A DNA stretch of 64,000 bases from Paenibacillus baekrokdamisoli (GCF_003945345.1 NZ_AP019308.1:4605501-4669500), one strand, 5' to 3'. Numbered from the stretch's first letter, positions 17,447-26,666 are shown. The notes: generated by a model from the sequence alone, not told the origin. A program made the numbers and translations.

Positions 17447-18868
17447 ATGCTGTTTAACTCATACGTCTTTATATTTGCTTTTTGGCCAATTACTGTTATC
17501 GTTTATTTCCTGCTGAATCGCTTCCGCTTCGTCTTTGCAGCGAAGTGTTGGCTGGCCTTATCCTCTTTATTCTTTTACAGCTGGTGGAATATTAGCTATC
17601 TACCGCTTATGCTCGGTTCCATTGCCTTCAACTACACGGTCGGCAGGCTTCTGCAAGCTGCTGGGTCAAGTTCTGATGAAAGTACTGAGCATCAGAGCCA
17701 TGCACGTATTAGAAGGAGAAAGACGCTGCTCGTTATCGGTATTACCGGCAATCTATTGCTTCTTGCTTATTACAAGTACGCTGATTTCTTCTTAACGAAT
17801 GTATCCGAAATCACTGGCCATGATTTCCCGCTCTTAGGACTGATCCTTCCACTGGGCATCAGCTTCTTCACCTTTACCCAAATTGCTTACTTAGTGGATG
17901 CGTATCGAAGTAAAGCGCGCGAGTACAACGTGGTTAGTTACGTGCTCTTCGTTACGTTCTATCCCCATTTGATTGCAGGACCTATTCTGCATCATAGTGA
18001 AATGATGCCTCAATTCGACCGATTACGGAATAAAATTTGGAATTGGCAAAATGCCTCCAAAGGGATTTACATTTTCTGCATCGGCTTGTTTAAGAAAGTC
18101 GTTATCGCAGATACCTTTGCCGAATATGCGAATGATGGATTCGCTGGTGCCGTCCACTTCGTGGATAGCTGGGTCGCTTCGCTTTCCTATACCTTCCAGC
18201 TTTATTTTGACTTTAGTGGATATACGGACATGGCAATTGGAGCTGCGCTGCTGTTCAACATTAAGCTGCCGCAGAATTTCAACTCACCGTATAAAGCCCT
18301 TAGCATTCAAGATTTCTGGCGGCGCTGGCATATGACACTCAGCCGTTTCCTGCGTGATTACATTTACATACCGCTCGGTGGCAATCGCCATGGCGAATTC
18401 AAGATGCTGCGCAATCTCGTCATTACGTTCCTGCTGGGCGGATTATGGCATGGAGCAGGCTGGACGTTCATATTCTGGGGCTTCCTGCACGGCTTTGGAC
18501 AAGTTATTCATAGGTTCTGGGGCAAGCTTGGTCTAACCATGCCGCGCTGGGTCGCTTGGTTTGTAACCTTTATGTTCATCAATGCCACTTGGGTATTCTT
18601 CCGGGCTAAGGATTGGGGAGAAGCCATTCGTATATTGAAAGGAATGACCGGTATGGCGGGTGTAAGCCTCTCTGAGGTTAAGACATTGGCACCGGGCATT
18701 CTACTGATTGCGATCTTTCTTCCTATTGTTGTCTTCGCCTCCAATTCATCTGAGCGAATGAATGCGCTTCGCCCATCTTGGAGAACGGCACTGTTCATCG
18801 CTATTCTATTTATTGTCTCGCTGCTTTACTTCAACCGTATTAGTACATTTCTCTACTTTAATTTCTAG
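17447..18868 (+). CDS. MBOAT-family O-acyltransferase (AlgI/DltB-like)
   Basis: A 473-residue polytopic membrane enzyme of the AlgI/DltB branch that passes acyl groups across the membrane to an extracellular acceptor. It contains PLGISFFTFTQIAYLVDAYR, the conserved FWRRWHMTLSRFLRDYIYIP segment and the putative catalytic histidine in GGLWHGAGWTFIFWG. The start is behind TAAGGAGTG. The next gene, 16 bases downstream, encodes a membrane-anchored SGNH-like protein, the usual partner that completes acylation outside the cell. The acceptor polymer cannot be told; no alginate or dlt genes are nearby. Confidence 0.92.
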   Translation: MLFNSYVFIFAFWPITVIVYFLLNRFRFVFAAKCWLALSSLFFYSWWNISYLPLMLGSIAFNYTVGRLLQAAGSSSDESTEHQSHARIRRRKTLLVIGITGNLLLLAYYKYADFFLTNVSEITGHDFPLLGLILPLGISFFTFTQIAYLVDAYRSKAREYNVVSYVLFVTFYPHLIAGPILHHSEMMPQFDRLRNKIWNWQNASKGIYIFCIGLFKKVVIADTFAEYANDGFAGAVHFVDSWVASLSYTFQLYFDFSGYTDMAIGAALLFNIKLPQNFNSPYKALSIQDFWRRWHMTLSRFLRDYIYIPLGGNRHGEFKMLRNLVITFLLGGLWHGAGWTFIFWGFLHGFGQVIHRFWGKLGLTMPRWVAWFVTFMFINATWVFFRAKDWGEAIRILKGMTGMAGVSLSEVKTLAPGILLIAIFLPIVVFASNSSERMNALRPSWRTALFIAILFIVSLLYFNRISTFLYFNF

Positions 18869-18884
18869 AAAGGGGGAGAACGCT

Positions 18885-20384
18885 TTGCAAGCATCCTCAT
18901 CCGTACCCGGCGTGAACCGGAAACGGCAATCGTCCAGCTCGAACTCGCGATTTACCGCTAGAGCAGGTAGGCGTATGCTCGCTTATTTTGCTACCTTTGC
19001 AGTCCTAACTGCCGTCTTAGTCGCGATGCTCACTTCGTTTATCGATCCGCTGCAGTTTTACCATAAAGCTTCCTGGTATTCACCTGTGTTCTCAAGTGAA
19101 CAACGTTACCAGAATCCAGGGCTTGCACGAAACTATGAATATGACACCATCATTATCGGAACTTCAATGACGGAGAATTTCATTCCTACCGAAGTGAACA
19201 AGGCACTTGGGGGCAATACGTTAAAGCTCTCCATACGTGGATCAACAGCTGATGAGCATTTCAAAATCGCAAGCCTTGCTCTTAAAACGGGGAAGGTCAA
19301 GAAGGTGCTCTGGGGTCTTGATTATTTTTCCTTGAAGACAGGCGATCAAGAAGCTGCTGGCCCTTTTCCAACCTATCTTTATGATGACAAGCTATGGAAT
19401 GACTACAAATATTGGTTTAACTATTCCGTCTATGAACAGTTCTTCAAGGGGATTATGAGAGAGCTTAATGGCACGGCTCCGCAAAACATTAACTACTTGT
19501 ATAACTGGAGCCATCAAGTCTCCTTTGGCAAAAAATATGTTCTCAATGCTTATAAGAAAGCGAAGGTGGAGGAAGCTTACTTCGGTTTAAACGAGGAGCC
19601 TTTGGACGTTATCAAGAAGAACTTCAACGATCATATCCTAGCTCTCGTAAAAGAATATCCGGATGTTGAATTCAGCTTCTATTATCCGCCCTACAGTGTA
19701 TTGCGGCAGTCCATTTGGAAAGATACGAATGCTCAGCGGTATGACAATCAGCTCGCTATGAAGACCTGGATGTTCAAACAATTCAATGCGCATGCCAACA
19801 CACGCGTGTACGATTTTCAATCTGAATCGGATTGGACTTATAATTTGGATTTGTACAAGGATCTGTCTCACCACAATCAAGACGTCAACACATGGATTGC
19901 GGAAGCTATTGGCCGGGACGATGATAAATATAGAGTTACGGAGCAAAATGCCGAATCCTTCGTCGCCAAGCTTAAAGACCAAGTGGATACCGTCGTTGTC
20001 GATTCCAAAGGCAATCTGAAGAATGTTCAAGTGCGGTTGCAGCAAGGTGATCAAGAGAAAAATTTGACCTTTAGCAGTAAATCGATTCCGAGCGACGATG
20101 AGCTATTCGTGCCAGCCAAAGAGGCTGCAGCTGCTTTGAATGCTTCCATGAAATGGGATCAAGCTTCCAAAACTCTTGTGTGGGAGCGAAAGGGCCATAT
20201 TGTTAAAGTTACAGTCGCCAGCAAGCAGGCTTTGGTTGATAATAAGAACGTCGATATGCCTTATCCAGCTGAGCTTATTGGCGGTAAGACATTAGTACCG
20301 ATTGGCCAGTTGGCTGGCATGCTTGGATTTAATGTGAAGAAGGAGCAAGTGAATGAGCAAAATTTTCGCTTCCTAATTCAATAA
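18885..20384 (+). CDS. Membrane-anchored SGNH-like acyltransferase partner with stalk domain
   Basis: A 499-residue protein. After a Ser/Arg-rich cytoplasmic N-terminus a single helix (about 31-52) anchors it. The extracellular part has TIIIGTSMTENF, a GDSL-like nucleophile segment with Ser in G-T-S, and a late D-L-S-H-H segment near residue 330 that could supply Asp/His. This fits AlgJ/AlgX/DltD-like partners of MBOAT enzymes. Residues about 360-499 form a copper-amine-oxidase-N-like stalk domain (ending G-G-K-T-L-V-P-I-G-Q-L-A-G-M-L-G-F), common on Paenibacillus surface proteins. The start is a TTG at 18885 behind AAGGGGGAG; the longer frame overlaps the MBOAT gene. Confidence 0.8.
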   Translation: MQASSSVPGVNRKRQSSSSNSRFTARAGRRMLAYFATFAVLTAVLVAMLTSFIDPLQFYHKASWYSPVFSSEQRYQNPGLARNYEYDTIIIGTSMTENFIPTEVNKALGGNTLKLSIRGSTADEHFKIASLALKTGKVKKVLWGLDYFSLKTGDQEAAGPFPTYLYDDKLWNDYKYWFNYSVYEQFFKGIMRELNGTAPQNINYLYNWSHQVSFGKKYVLNAYKKAKVEEAYFGLNEEPLDVIKKNFNDHILALVKEYPDVEFSFYYPPYSVLRQSIWKDTNAQRYDNQLAMKTWMFKQFNAHANTRVYDFQSESDWTYNLDLYKDLSHHNQDVNTWIAEAIGRDDDKYRVTEQNAESFVAKLKDQVDTVVVDSKGNLKNVQVRLQQGDQEKNLTFSSKSIPSDDELFVPAKEAAAALNASMKWDQASKTLVWERKGHIVKVTVASKQALVDNKNVDMPYPAELIGGKTLVPIGQLAGMLGFNVKKEQVNEQNFRFLIQ

Positions 20385-20480
20385 AGCTTTTCTGTTTGAT
20401 TATCTGAACATTTATTGTTCTTACTAATCAATACTCCTGCATACGATGTACAAGAGGAGTTTGTATAGGGAGGTGTACCC

Positions 20481-20786
20481 TTGTCAGAGCAGAAAGCAAT
20501 ACCAGCATCGATCATTTATCAGGCTGATGCTGGACATAATAACGTTATTCATAACACGAGAAGGAAATTACATGAGCTATGCGCCGGGCATATGCATCGT
20601 GCCATCCGAGTGGAAACGGTAGATGGCATCGTATATGAAGGAATGATTACACATGTAGATCGTTGTTTTCTTTACCTGCACTGCGTGCCCGTTTTGGGAG
20701 ACGGACGTGCTTTTTTCAATCCAAACAGTGCCATTATTCCACTTGTACTTTACGAACTTCTAGTCATTACCCTTCTGTACACCTAG
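20481..20786 (+). CDS. Small LSm-like protein of spore formers
   Basis: A 101-residue protein starting at a TTG behind GGGAGGTG (20470-20477). The core reads H-R-A-I-R-V-E-T-V-D-G-I-V-Y-E-G-M-I-T-H-V-D followed by a hydrophobic strand. This is the beta-barrel pattern of LSm/Hfq-like proteins (x-V-x-V-x-x-x-D-G-x-x-x-x-G-x-L-x-x-V-D). The end has I-I-P-L-V-L-x-x-L-L, which recurs in the gene at 58609. Function is unknown; RNA binding is only a possibility suggested by fold pattern. A terminator follows. Confidence 0.65.
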   Translation: MSEQKAIPASIIYQADAGHNNVIHNTRRKLHELCAGHMHRAIRVETVDGIVYEGMITHVDRCFLYLHCVPVLGDGRAFFNPNSAIIPLVLYELLVITLLYT

Positions 20787-20817
20787 TGACACATATCTGC
20801 TGCTCGCTTCATAATCT

Positions 20818-20850
20818 GCCGGTAGACGCTCTTTGCGTCACCGGCTTTTT
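20818..20850 (+). terminator. Intrinsic terminator after the LSm-like gene
   Basis: GCCGGT-A-GACGC pairs with GCGTC-ACCGGC around a TCTTT loop, followed by TTTTT. Confidence 0.85.
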
Positions 20851-20961
20851 CTTTTTGATACAGGTACGAATAGATTGGGTAAGTTGGGTAAGTTAGAAGT
20901 ATATCTTCAAGAAAACCTTGGAAAGCATGGATAATTGCAGGGCAAAGAGTAAACATTATTA

Positions 20962-21190
20962 AAGGCTCTAAACCATAATCAGTGCTTGCCATCACGAAGT
21001 ACAAAGCGAAGCGGACGGAATCATTCTGAAGAAGCGATAGCGTTCGCCTTTGTCTCCTTATTTCTACCCCTAAGGGATAGAATCAAGAAATAGGGAGACA
21101 ACAGCGATCGTAAGAATGATCCGTCCGCGCAGCGGCCTTCTGCGCATCATGCTTCGAATTTATCAAGCACTTATTTCAGTGTTGAGCCTT
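20962..21190 (+). repeat. MITE-like palindromic element, copy A
   Basis: A 229-bp block found again, nearly identical, in inverted orientation at 51528-51753. The ends are imperfect inverted repeats (AAGGCTCTAAACC... and the complement of ...GTGTTGAGCCTT). Inside, GCGGACGGAATCATTCT (21011-21027) pairs with AGAATGATCCGTCCGC (21113-21128). A second inner pair is TTTGTCTCC with GGGAGACAA. The whole can fold into one long hairpin. No coding frame is present. It is either a non-autonomous transposable element or a structured RNA/repeat family. Confidence 0.85.
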
Positions 21191-21304
21191 ACTAACATGT
21201 TAAAAAAGTATTAGCAAACTAAACATGTCACTTACCCTACCTTTATAAGGAACTAAAGGATTTGAGTTACAATCAGTTTACCAAAACAAATGGAGGTGCA
21301 CAGA

Positions 21305-21523
21305 ATGACAAAGGTCATCACCTTTAAGAATCGTTCCGTACCTGTCCACTATCCATCCGAGCAAATGAGCTATATTGATCTCCTTCATAGCAAGCTGCTG
21401 GAAATGGAATTCAACTTTGATTTTCGTAAAAAGTGGAAGCGGATCAAGTCCGTCGAAATGATACGAGACGTGGCTATATTACAATATAAAGACGGCACCA
21501 AGCTTTATTTGGAAGTCTGCTAA
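21305..21523 (+). CDS. Small conserved-looking protein, 72 residues, unknown function
   Basis: The ATG at 21305 is preceded by GGAGGTG (21292-21298). The product (M-T-K-V-I-T-F-K-N-R-S..., ending Q-Y-K-D-G-T-K-L-Y-L-E-V-C) alternates strands and one helix and has no signal or membrane segment. I do not recognise the family. It stands alone between copy A of the palindromic element and a strong terminator. Confidence 0.65.
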   Translation: MTKVITFKNRSVPVHYPSEQMSYIDLLHSKLLEMEFNFDFRKKWKRIKSVEMIRDVAILQYKDGTKLYLEVC

Positions 21524-21524
21524 A

Positions 21525-21586
21525 CGAAAGCGGCTGTCTTCCTTTCCAATCCGTTCTGGATTGGGGAGGTAGACAGCCGCTTTCGT
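21525..21586. terminator. Long bidirectional terminator
   Basis: CGAAAGCGGCTGTCT...CCAATCC pairs with GGATTGG...AGACAGCCGCTTTCG, a stem of more than 20 pairs with small bulges. It lies between the 72-residue gene and the convergent response regulator. Confidence 0.8.
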
Positions 21587-21635
21587 ATTAGATGAACATG
21601 CTGCGGAGGTTTTCTACGGTGTATAACAAATTTCA

Positions 21636-22364
21636 TTAATCGGAATCCGTCATATATTTATACCCAACACCCCAAACGGTTCGGATATATTTGGGCTCCT
21701 TCGGATTCTTCTCCACCTTGCGGCGAAGATTCACGATATGTACATCAATGGCACGATCGGTTACAAAAGAATCAAATCCGCGAATCGCATTAATGAGGTC
21801 TTCACGACTGAACACTTTACCTGGATGATTCAAGAATAGCTTCATAAGCTCAAACTCTGAGAATGTCGTTACTACAAGGGTCCCGTGAACAAGCAGTAAT
21901 CTCCGTTCGGTATCCAGCTGGATGGGCAGCTCTATTCGTTCGCTGTTACCCGTTTGCCCAGTGCCGCTCTCTTTGCTGCTTAAAGTAGCAACAGGCTGCA
22001 TCAAAATAGTCCTACGTATGAGCGCTGCCGCACGGGCACTCAGCTCATGCATACTAAAAGGCTTACATAAATAGTCGTCAGCACCCGCGCGCAAAGCCTG
22101 AATACGTTCGGACACCTCTTGTTTCATCGATACGATCATGATAGGTAGGTTGGATGTCTGCCTGATCTTGGCGCACAGTTCTGTTCCGTCCCAATCTGGA
22201 AGTATAAGATCCAATAGTAATAAATCTGGAACGAACTGTTCGAGCAATTCTAAACCGCTCTCTCCGGTGAGCGCTTGCCGCACCTCGTAGCCTTCTTCCG
22301 ACAAGTACATCGACAGCATATCGCTCATCATGACATCATCTTCAACAATCAATAATTTGTACAT
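21636..22364 (-). CDS. OmpR-family response regulator
   Basis: A 242-residue DNA-binding regulator. The receiver (1-120) has acidic residues V-E-D-D at 8-11, phospho-Asp in L-L-L-D-L-I-L-P-D, T/S replaced by Ser in I-V-S-M-K, and Lys in C-K-P-F. The C-terminal winged helix (about 150-238) includes TFSEFELMKLFLNHPGKVFS and VDVHIVNLRRKVEKNP-type elements. It sits about 100 bases downstream of the giant hybrid kinase on the same strand, so the two are probably a cognate pair, although the kinase has its own receivers. Confidence 0.9.
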   Translation of the reverse strand: MYKLLIVEDDVMMSDMLSMYLSEEGYEVRQALTGESGLELLEQFVPDLLLLDLILPDWDGTELCAKIRQTSNLPIMIVSMKQEVSERIQALRAGADDYLCKPFSMHELSARAAALIRRTILMQPVATLSSKESGTGQTGNSERIELPIQLDTERRLLLVHGTLVVTTFSEFELMKLFLNHPGKVFSREDLINAIRGFDSFVTDRAIDVHIVNLRRKVEKNPKEPKYIRTVWGVGYKYMTDSD

Positions 22365-22464
22365 TGATTCACCTCACGATGGAATCGAAGATTTGACCTT
22401 CTGGGCTTGTTACTCTCAATATACAATAGGCAGGGCTAGTCAACAATAGATTGTTAGAAAAATG

Positions 22465-25400
22465 TTAGGAATCGCTGTCGAAACTTGTCTCTTCTGTTAG
22501 AAAAGTATGAATCATCGGTGCCAGGACAAGCTGTATGCGATTGGCAGCTGTACGAATGGCATCATCGTCGTAATTCTCTATCGGCATTCTCAGTTGTACT
22601 TCTAACTGCTCTGCTGCAAGGGCCAGCTCTGAAGCTGAGAGATTGCCTGCCACACCCTTGAGGGTGTGCGTCAATCGCTTTGCCTGACTATAATCACTGC
22701 CAGCTAGTGCATGCTGCAGACGTTTGTCGAAATCGGCGTATTCACGTACAAATAGCTTTATCATATGATTCAGGATATCGCGTTTACCGTTGACCCGCTC
22801 TAACGCAGCCGCTGCATCCATTCCAGGAACCATGAGGTATAAATCATTCTCATGCGACTTAATGGGCTCATAGGCTTCACGCGCTGCCTCTTTATCCTTG
22901 CTCGATTTGATTCGATGATCTCCGCCCTTACGCAGCCACTTGCTGATGACTTCAAGCATAAGCTCCGGCTCGATCGGCTTCGTTAATACATCATTCATAC
23001 CAAGACGAATATAACGCTCATGGTCTTCGCTTATAATATTCGCAGTTAGGGCTATAATTGGCATTCGGTCATACTTGGAATCGGTCCTAATGATCCGTGT
23101 TGCTTCGTCCCCGTCCATCTCTGGCATATGAATATCCATCAGAATCAGATCCCAGTTGCGCTCATTCAGCTTATCGAGCACTTGCAGACCACTCTCAACG
23201 ACCTCCACCGTAAAGCCCCACTCTCGTAAGTGCTCCATTGCAACCAGCTGATTAATCTTATTATCCTCTGCAAGTAGAATCGTACCCTTAATCGACCTTG
23301 GCAGCTGAACGGCTGACGTTGTCTCCCTAACGCTGCTAGTATGATCACCCGCTCGATCCATAATCGCTATCAACGCCTGATATAAGCTAAGCCGACTTAC
23401 CGGCTTTACGAGAATAGCATCCGGCCTGTCGGCCGTGGATAGCTTGAGCAGCTCTTCTCGGCCATACGTCGTGGTTAATGCTATCGTCTGAACATTCGCT
23501 TGCTTCGCTTGATGATGAAGGTCCAGCCAGGTCTCTTCACCGAACATATCTGCCATCTCAAAATCAAGCAGTAAAACATCGGGGCGCCCCCCGATGCCTG
23601 CCCGGGTTAATCTTTCCTTCGTACTCTTCCATGAGTGAAGTCTGATCGTTGAAAGTCCCATATCCTCAAGCTCCGTACATAAGCAGTCCCCAAGGAGCGG
23701 GCTATCTTCAAGCACCCATACCGCCATTTCTAGGTTACGGGCAATGAGGAAACGATTTAGCCTTGCCGGAGCCTCTACAGCAAGCTCTAACGTAAAGGTG
23801 AACTTGCTCCCTACCTTTTCTTGACTGCTGACTTCGATATAGCCACCCATCATTTCAACTAAGCTCTTAACAATAACGAGTCCAAGACCTGTTCCGCCAA
23901 ACTTACGATTTGCCGCTGCATCCACTTGAACAAACGGCTTAAACAGCTTATCCAGCTGCACTGTGGAAATGCCCCTACCCGTATCTTCGACAATAAAAGC
24001 TATTCGTGCCTGTCCCGAAAATTGATTTTCCAGCAATTTTAGTGTGAGCTTAACATGGCCATGCTCGGTAAATTTAATCGCATTAATACATAGATTAAGA
24101 AGAACCTGCTCGATCCTCAATGAATCACCTATAAGCAGCTCAGGCAAATCGCTAGGTGTCTCAATAATGAATTCGAACTGCTGCTTGCCGCCAACGAATA
24201 CCGTTAGCAGATCTGTAAGTCGATGGATCATTTCAATCGGGTCAAACGAGACCTCATTCAATCGGATCTTACCGGCTTCTGCTTTGGCAAAATCCAGGAT
24301 ATCGTTGATGATCAGCAGAAGCGCTTCCGATGAAGCACGTGTCTTGTTGAGATAATCCTGCTGAACCTCTGTTAGTTCCGTCTTTTGCATAAGTCCGCTC
24401 AATCCAATGATTCCAGCTAGCGGTGTGCGAATTTCATGGCTCATCCGAGCGAGGAAACTACTCTTCGCCATATTCGCCTCTTCCGCTTCCCGCTTCGCCA
24501 GCTCAAGCTCAGCCTGCGCAATTTTCTGCTCCGTGATATCCCTTGCAATACAGGAGTAGAACATCTCACCCGTCTGATCATCTCGGTGTACGACGAGAAT
24601 TTTGGATACCGTCACTAGCTCCCCCTGCATCGTTCTTAACCCTGCTTCACTCTCTTGATAGCCAAGCTCCTTCGCATCCTCGATGCCTTCCAGCAGCTCA
24701 TCAATTGTTTGTCTAGGAAGCAGCATACCAGCGTATTCCCCAGCATCATGGTCCTTGCTTCCCTCCGGGATGCCAAGCAGTGCTCGCCCTGCGGGATTCA
24801 AATAGAGCAGCTGCCCCCATTCATTGAAAGAAGCAATCAAATCCTTGGCCGCTCCCATAACCTCCAGCTGTTGATATCGGGCCTTCTCCGCCTGCTTTTG
24901 CATCGTATTATCACGAGCCATACCCGTTACACCGATAAATCGTCCCTCTGCATCACGGATCCCATTGGAGCTAAAGAAGACTGGAATACGAGATCCATCC
25001 TTACGTTGAAAGTTCCATTCCCGCTCATAGCTGAAATTCTCAACCCGTAAAGCCTTGAAGACAGAATCATCCGGCGGCACATAATAGCCAAGCCGCTGAC
25101 TTAGCAGCTCCGCTTCTTTTCTCAGATCTTCCGGATCAATAAAGAGTGTACCCGATGCTCGATGAAGAACCTCTTCGGCAGAATAGCCAAGCATCCTCTC
25201 TGCTGACTGACTGAAATAAATAACGCGGTATTCCGCATCAAGCACGATATACGCAAACTGGTTCTGATTAATGATCGCATCCATACGGCTGAACGTATCC
25301 CCTAATCGAATGCTCATCTCATTCACGGAATGAGACAGCTTTGCGAGCTCATCATGGCCTTTGTGCTCAATCATAAGCGTACCGGTATTAAAGTTCCCCG

Positions 25401-26346
25401 CTGAGGCCGCTTCAGTAACCACTAGAATTTGCTTGATTCGCTTTACAAGATAACTGGAGTATAAGAAAAACAATAGAATGATTATGAGTTCTGCAGCGAT
25501 GATCGTTAGTATCGTCCGCCACAGAATAGGAATAAGCGGTCGCTCCATTTCGCGAACAGGAACCTTCAATGCGATATGCCAAGAAGTCCCCTCCACCTTT
25601 GCGTGGAATACGAATGATTCGCCTGCTGCTTCCTTCATTTTGCTGTAGCCCTTGTTCTCTGTAAGCATGCCTGCTGTAATAGAATCAGGAAGTTCTCCCG
25701 CTGTAAGATAACGCTGCTGCTGAGCATTATTCTCGTTCGGACGCGCTACGATGAGACCATTATCGGTATATAAAAAAGAGGAATCTGCCGATTCCACTTG
25801 AAAATTCAAAAAATCGCGATAGAGCCGCTCTGTCAATATAGCGGCCTCAATCGCACCTACAACTTGATCGTATTCATCAAATACAGGAACATCAATAATA
25901 AAAATATGCGTTGATCTTCTAATGAACGGATCAGAGACGAACGTTTGTCCACTCATCACAGTGGAGAAGGAAGGTTCTCTGTGAATATCAATGATTGATC
26001 CATCGCTAAGTCTGGCAATTCCATCCGGGTCAACAAACCCGATTGTTGTAAAATCCGAGTCTGTACGAGTTGTCTCCTTGGAGAAATAACTCCATCGTTC
26101 TTGAGCAGATTTCAACCGTACTTTATCGGTCCGACTCATGATTTCGATTGCAGAGCGGCGAGCAGCTACCCAAGCGGATAAATGATCAGCTGAGTCCTGC
26201 ACTTTGGTGTACGACTTATCGATAAGAGCATCTATGATCGTCTGCCTAGCGGCCGTATAATTACCATGTCCTACCAAGCACAAAGGAACAGAGGTGATTA
26301 GAACAACGAGAAGGAGCACTTTTGTACGAAGCGAAATAGTCCTCAA
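22465..26346 (-). CDS. Giant hybrid histidine kinase (Cache-HAMP-PAS-PAS-HisKA-HATPase-REC-REC-Hpt)
   Basis: A 1,293-residue phosphorelay in one chain. A membrane helix (about 6-28), an extracellular double-Cache sensor, and a second helix (about 272-297) lead to HAMP and two PAS domains. HisKA carries SFLARMSHEIRTPLAGIIGL. The HATPase includes GTGLGLVIVKSLVEMMGG. The first receiver is degenerate (V-L-E-D-S, L-L-L-D-F-E-M-A-D, V-K-P). The second is complete (L-A-E-D-N, L-M-D-I-H-M-P-E-M-D-G, K-P). A C-terminal Hpt domain has K-R-L-T-H-T-L-K-G-V-A-G-N-L. The frame opens at a TTG at 26364, but GGGGGA six bases before a TTG at 26346 favours the latter. It precedes the OmpR-type regulator. Confidence 0.9.
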   Translation of the reverse strand: MRTISLRTKVLLLVVLITSVPLCLVGHGNYTAARQTIIDALIDKSYTKVQDSADHLSAWVAARRSAIEIMSRTDKVRLKSAQERWSYFSKETTRTDSDFTTIGFVDPDGIARLSDGSIIDIHREPSFSTVMSGQTFVSDPFIRRSTHIFIIDVPVFDEYDQVVGAIEAAILTERLYRDFLNFQVESADSSFLYTDNGLIVARPNENNAQQQRYLTAGELPDSITAGMLTENKGYSKMKEAAGESFVFHAKVEGTSWHIALKVPVREMERPLIPILWRTILTIIAAELIIILLFFLYSSYLVKRIKQILVVTEAASAGNFNTGTLMIEHKGHDELAKLSHSVNEMSIRLGDTFSRMDAIINQNQFAYIVLDAEYRVIYFSQSAERMLGYSAEEVLHRASGTLFIDPEDLRKEAELLSQRLGYYVPPDDSVFKALRVENFSYEREWNFQRKDGSRIPVFFSSNGIRDAEGRFIGVTGMARDNTMQKQAEKARYQQLEVMGAAKDLIASFNEWGQLLYLNPAGRALLGIPEGSKDHDAGEYAGMLLPRQTIDELLEGIEDAKELGYQESEAGLRTMQGELVTVSKILVVHRDDQTGEMFYSCIARDITEQKIAQAELELAKREAEEANMAKSSFLARMSHEIRTPLAGIIGLSGLMQKTELTEVQQDYLNKTRASSEALLLIINDILDFAKAEAGKIRLNEVSFDPIEMIHRLTDLLTVFVGGKQQFEFIIETPSDLPELLIGDSLRIEQVLLNLCINAIKFTEHGHVKLTLKLLENQFSGQARIAFIVEDTGRGISTVQLDKLFKPFVQVDAAANRKFGGTGLGLVIVKSLVEMMGGYIEVSSQEKVGSKFTFTLELAVEAPARLNRFLIARNLEMAVWVLEDSPLLGDCLCTELEDMGLSTIRLHSWKSTKERLTRAGIGGRPDVLLLDFEMADMFGEETWLDLHHQAKQANVQTIALTTTYGREELLKLSTADRPDAILVKPVSRLSLYQALIAIMDRAGDHTSSVRETTSAVQLPRSIKGTILLAEDNKINQLVAMEHLREWGFTVEVVESGLQVLDKLNERNWDLILMDIHMPEMDGDEATRIIRTDSKYDRMPIIALTANIISEDHERYIRLGMNDVLTKPIEPELMLEVISKWLRKGGDHRIKSSKDKEAAREAYEPIKSHENDLYLMVPGMDAAAALERVNGKRDILNHMIKLFVREYADFDKRLQHALAGSDYSQAKRLTHTLKGVAGNLSASELALAAEQLEVQLRMPIENYDDDAIRTAANRIQLVLAPMIHTFLTEETSFDSDS

Positions 26347-26380
26347 ACGTTTATCCCCCAACAATGGAAAGTTTTACTCC

Positions 26381-26409
26381 ATTATACCGTCCTTTGGAGG
26401 TGCTTCATA
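26381..26409 (-). promoter_or_regulatory. Candidate sigma-A promoter of the hybrid kinase
   Basis: A perfect TATAAT -10 (26386-26381) stands 17 bases from a weak -35 TATGAA (26409-26404). It would give a leader of about 30 bases before the chosen start. The -35 is poor, so activation may be needed. Confidence 0.5.
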
Positions 26410-26417
26410 GATATGCC

Positions 26418-26666
26418 CTAGTCAATAGAAGCTGAATGCTTCTCTTCCAATCCAATATTGCGTTGTATGTAATAATGCTTGGCACAATATCCCTTACTAA
26501 TCGCTATCCGCTCACATTTGATCCACTGGCAACTGATTGGATGTCCGGATTGTCGAACCTTGATGAAACAAGGATCACCGTGCCTACGCCAACGTTGATG
26601 GTGCATCGAGCACATGCCCTTGGCCTTTGTACTTTTATCACAGCCGTCAATCATGCATATTTTCAT
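26418..26666 (-). CDS. Mini-protein with two Cys4-like zinc-binding repeats
   Basis: An 82-residue protein made of two similar units. Each has C-x4-C followed by about nine residues and C-x2-H. Unit one is I-D-G-C-D-K-S-T-K-A-K-G-M-C-S-M-H-H; unit two is I-K-C-E-R-I-A-I-S-K-G-Y-C-A-K-H-Y. The pattern implies two small zinc-binding knuckles, similar to those preceding HNH-type or DNA-binding domains in phage proteins, but no catalytic domain is attached. The start at 26666 follows GAGAGGGAAG. The function is unknown; nucleic-acid binding is inference. Confidence 0.65.
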   Translation of the reverse strand: MKICMIDGCDKSTKAKGMCSMHHQRWRRHGDPCFIKVRQSGHPISCQWIKCERIAISKGYCAKHYYIQRNIGLEEKHSASID

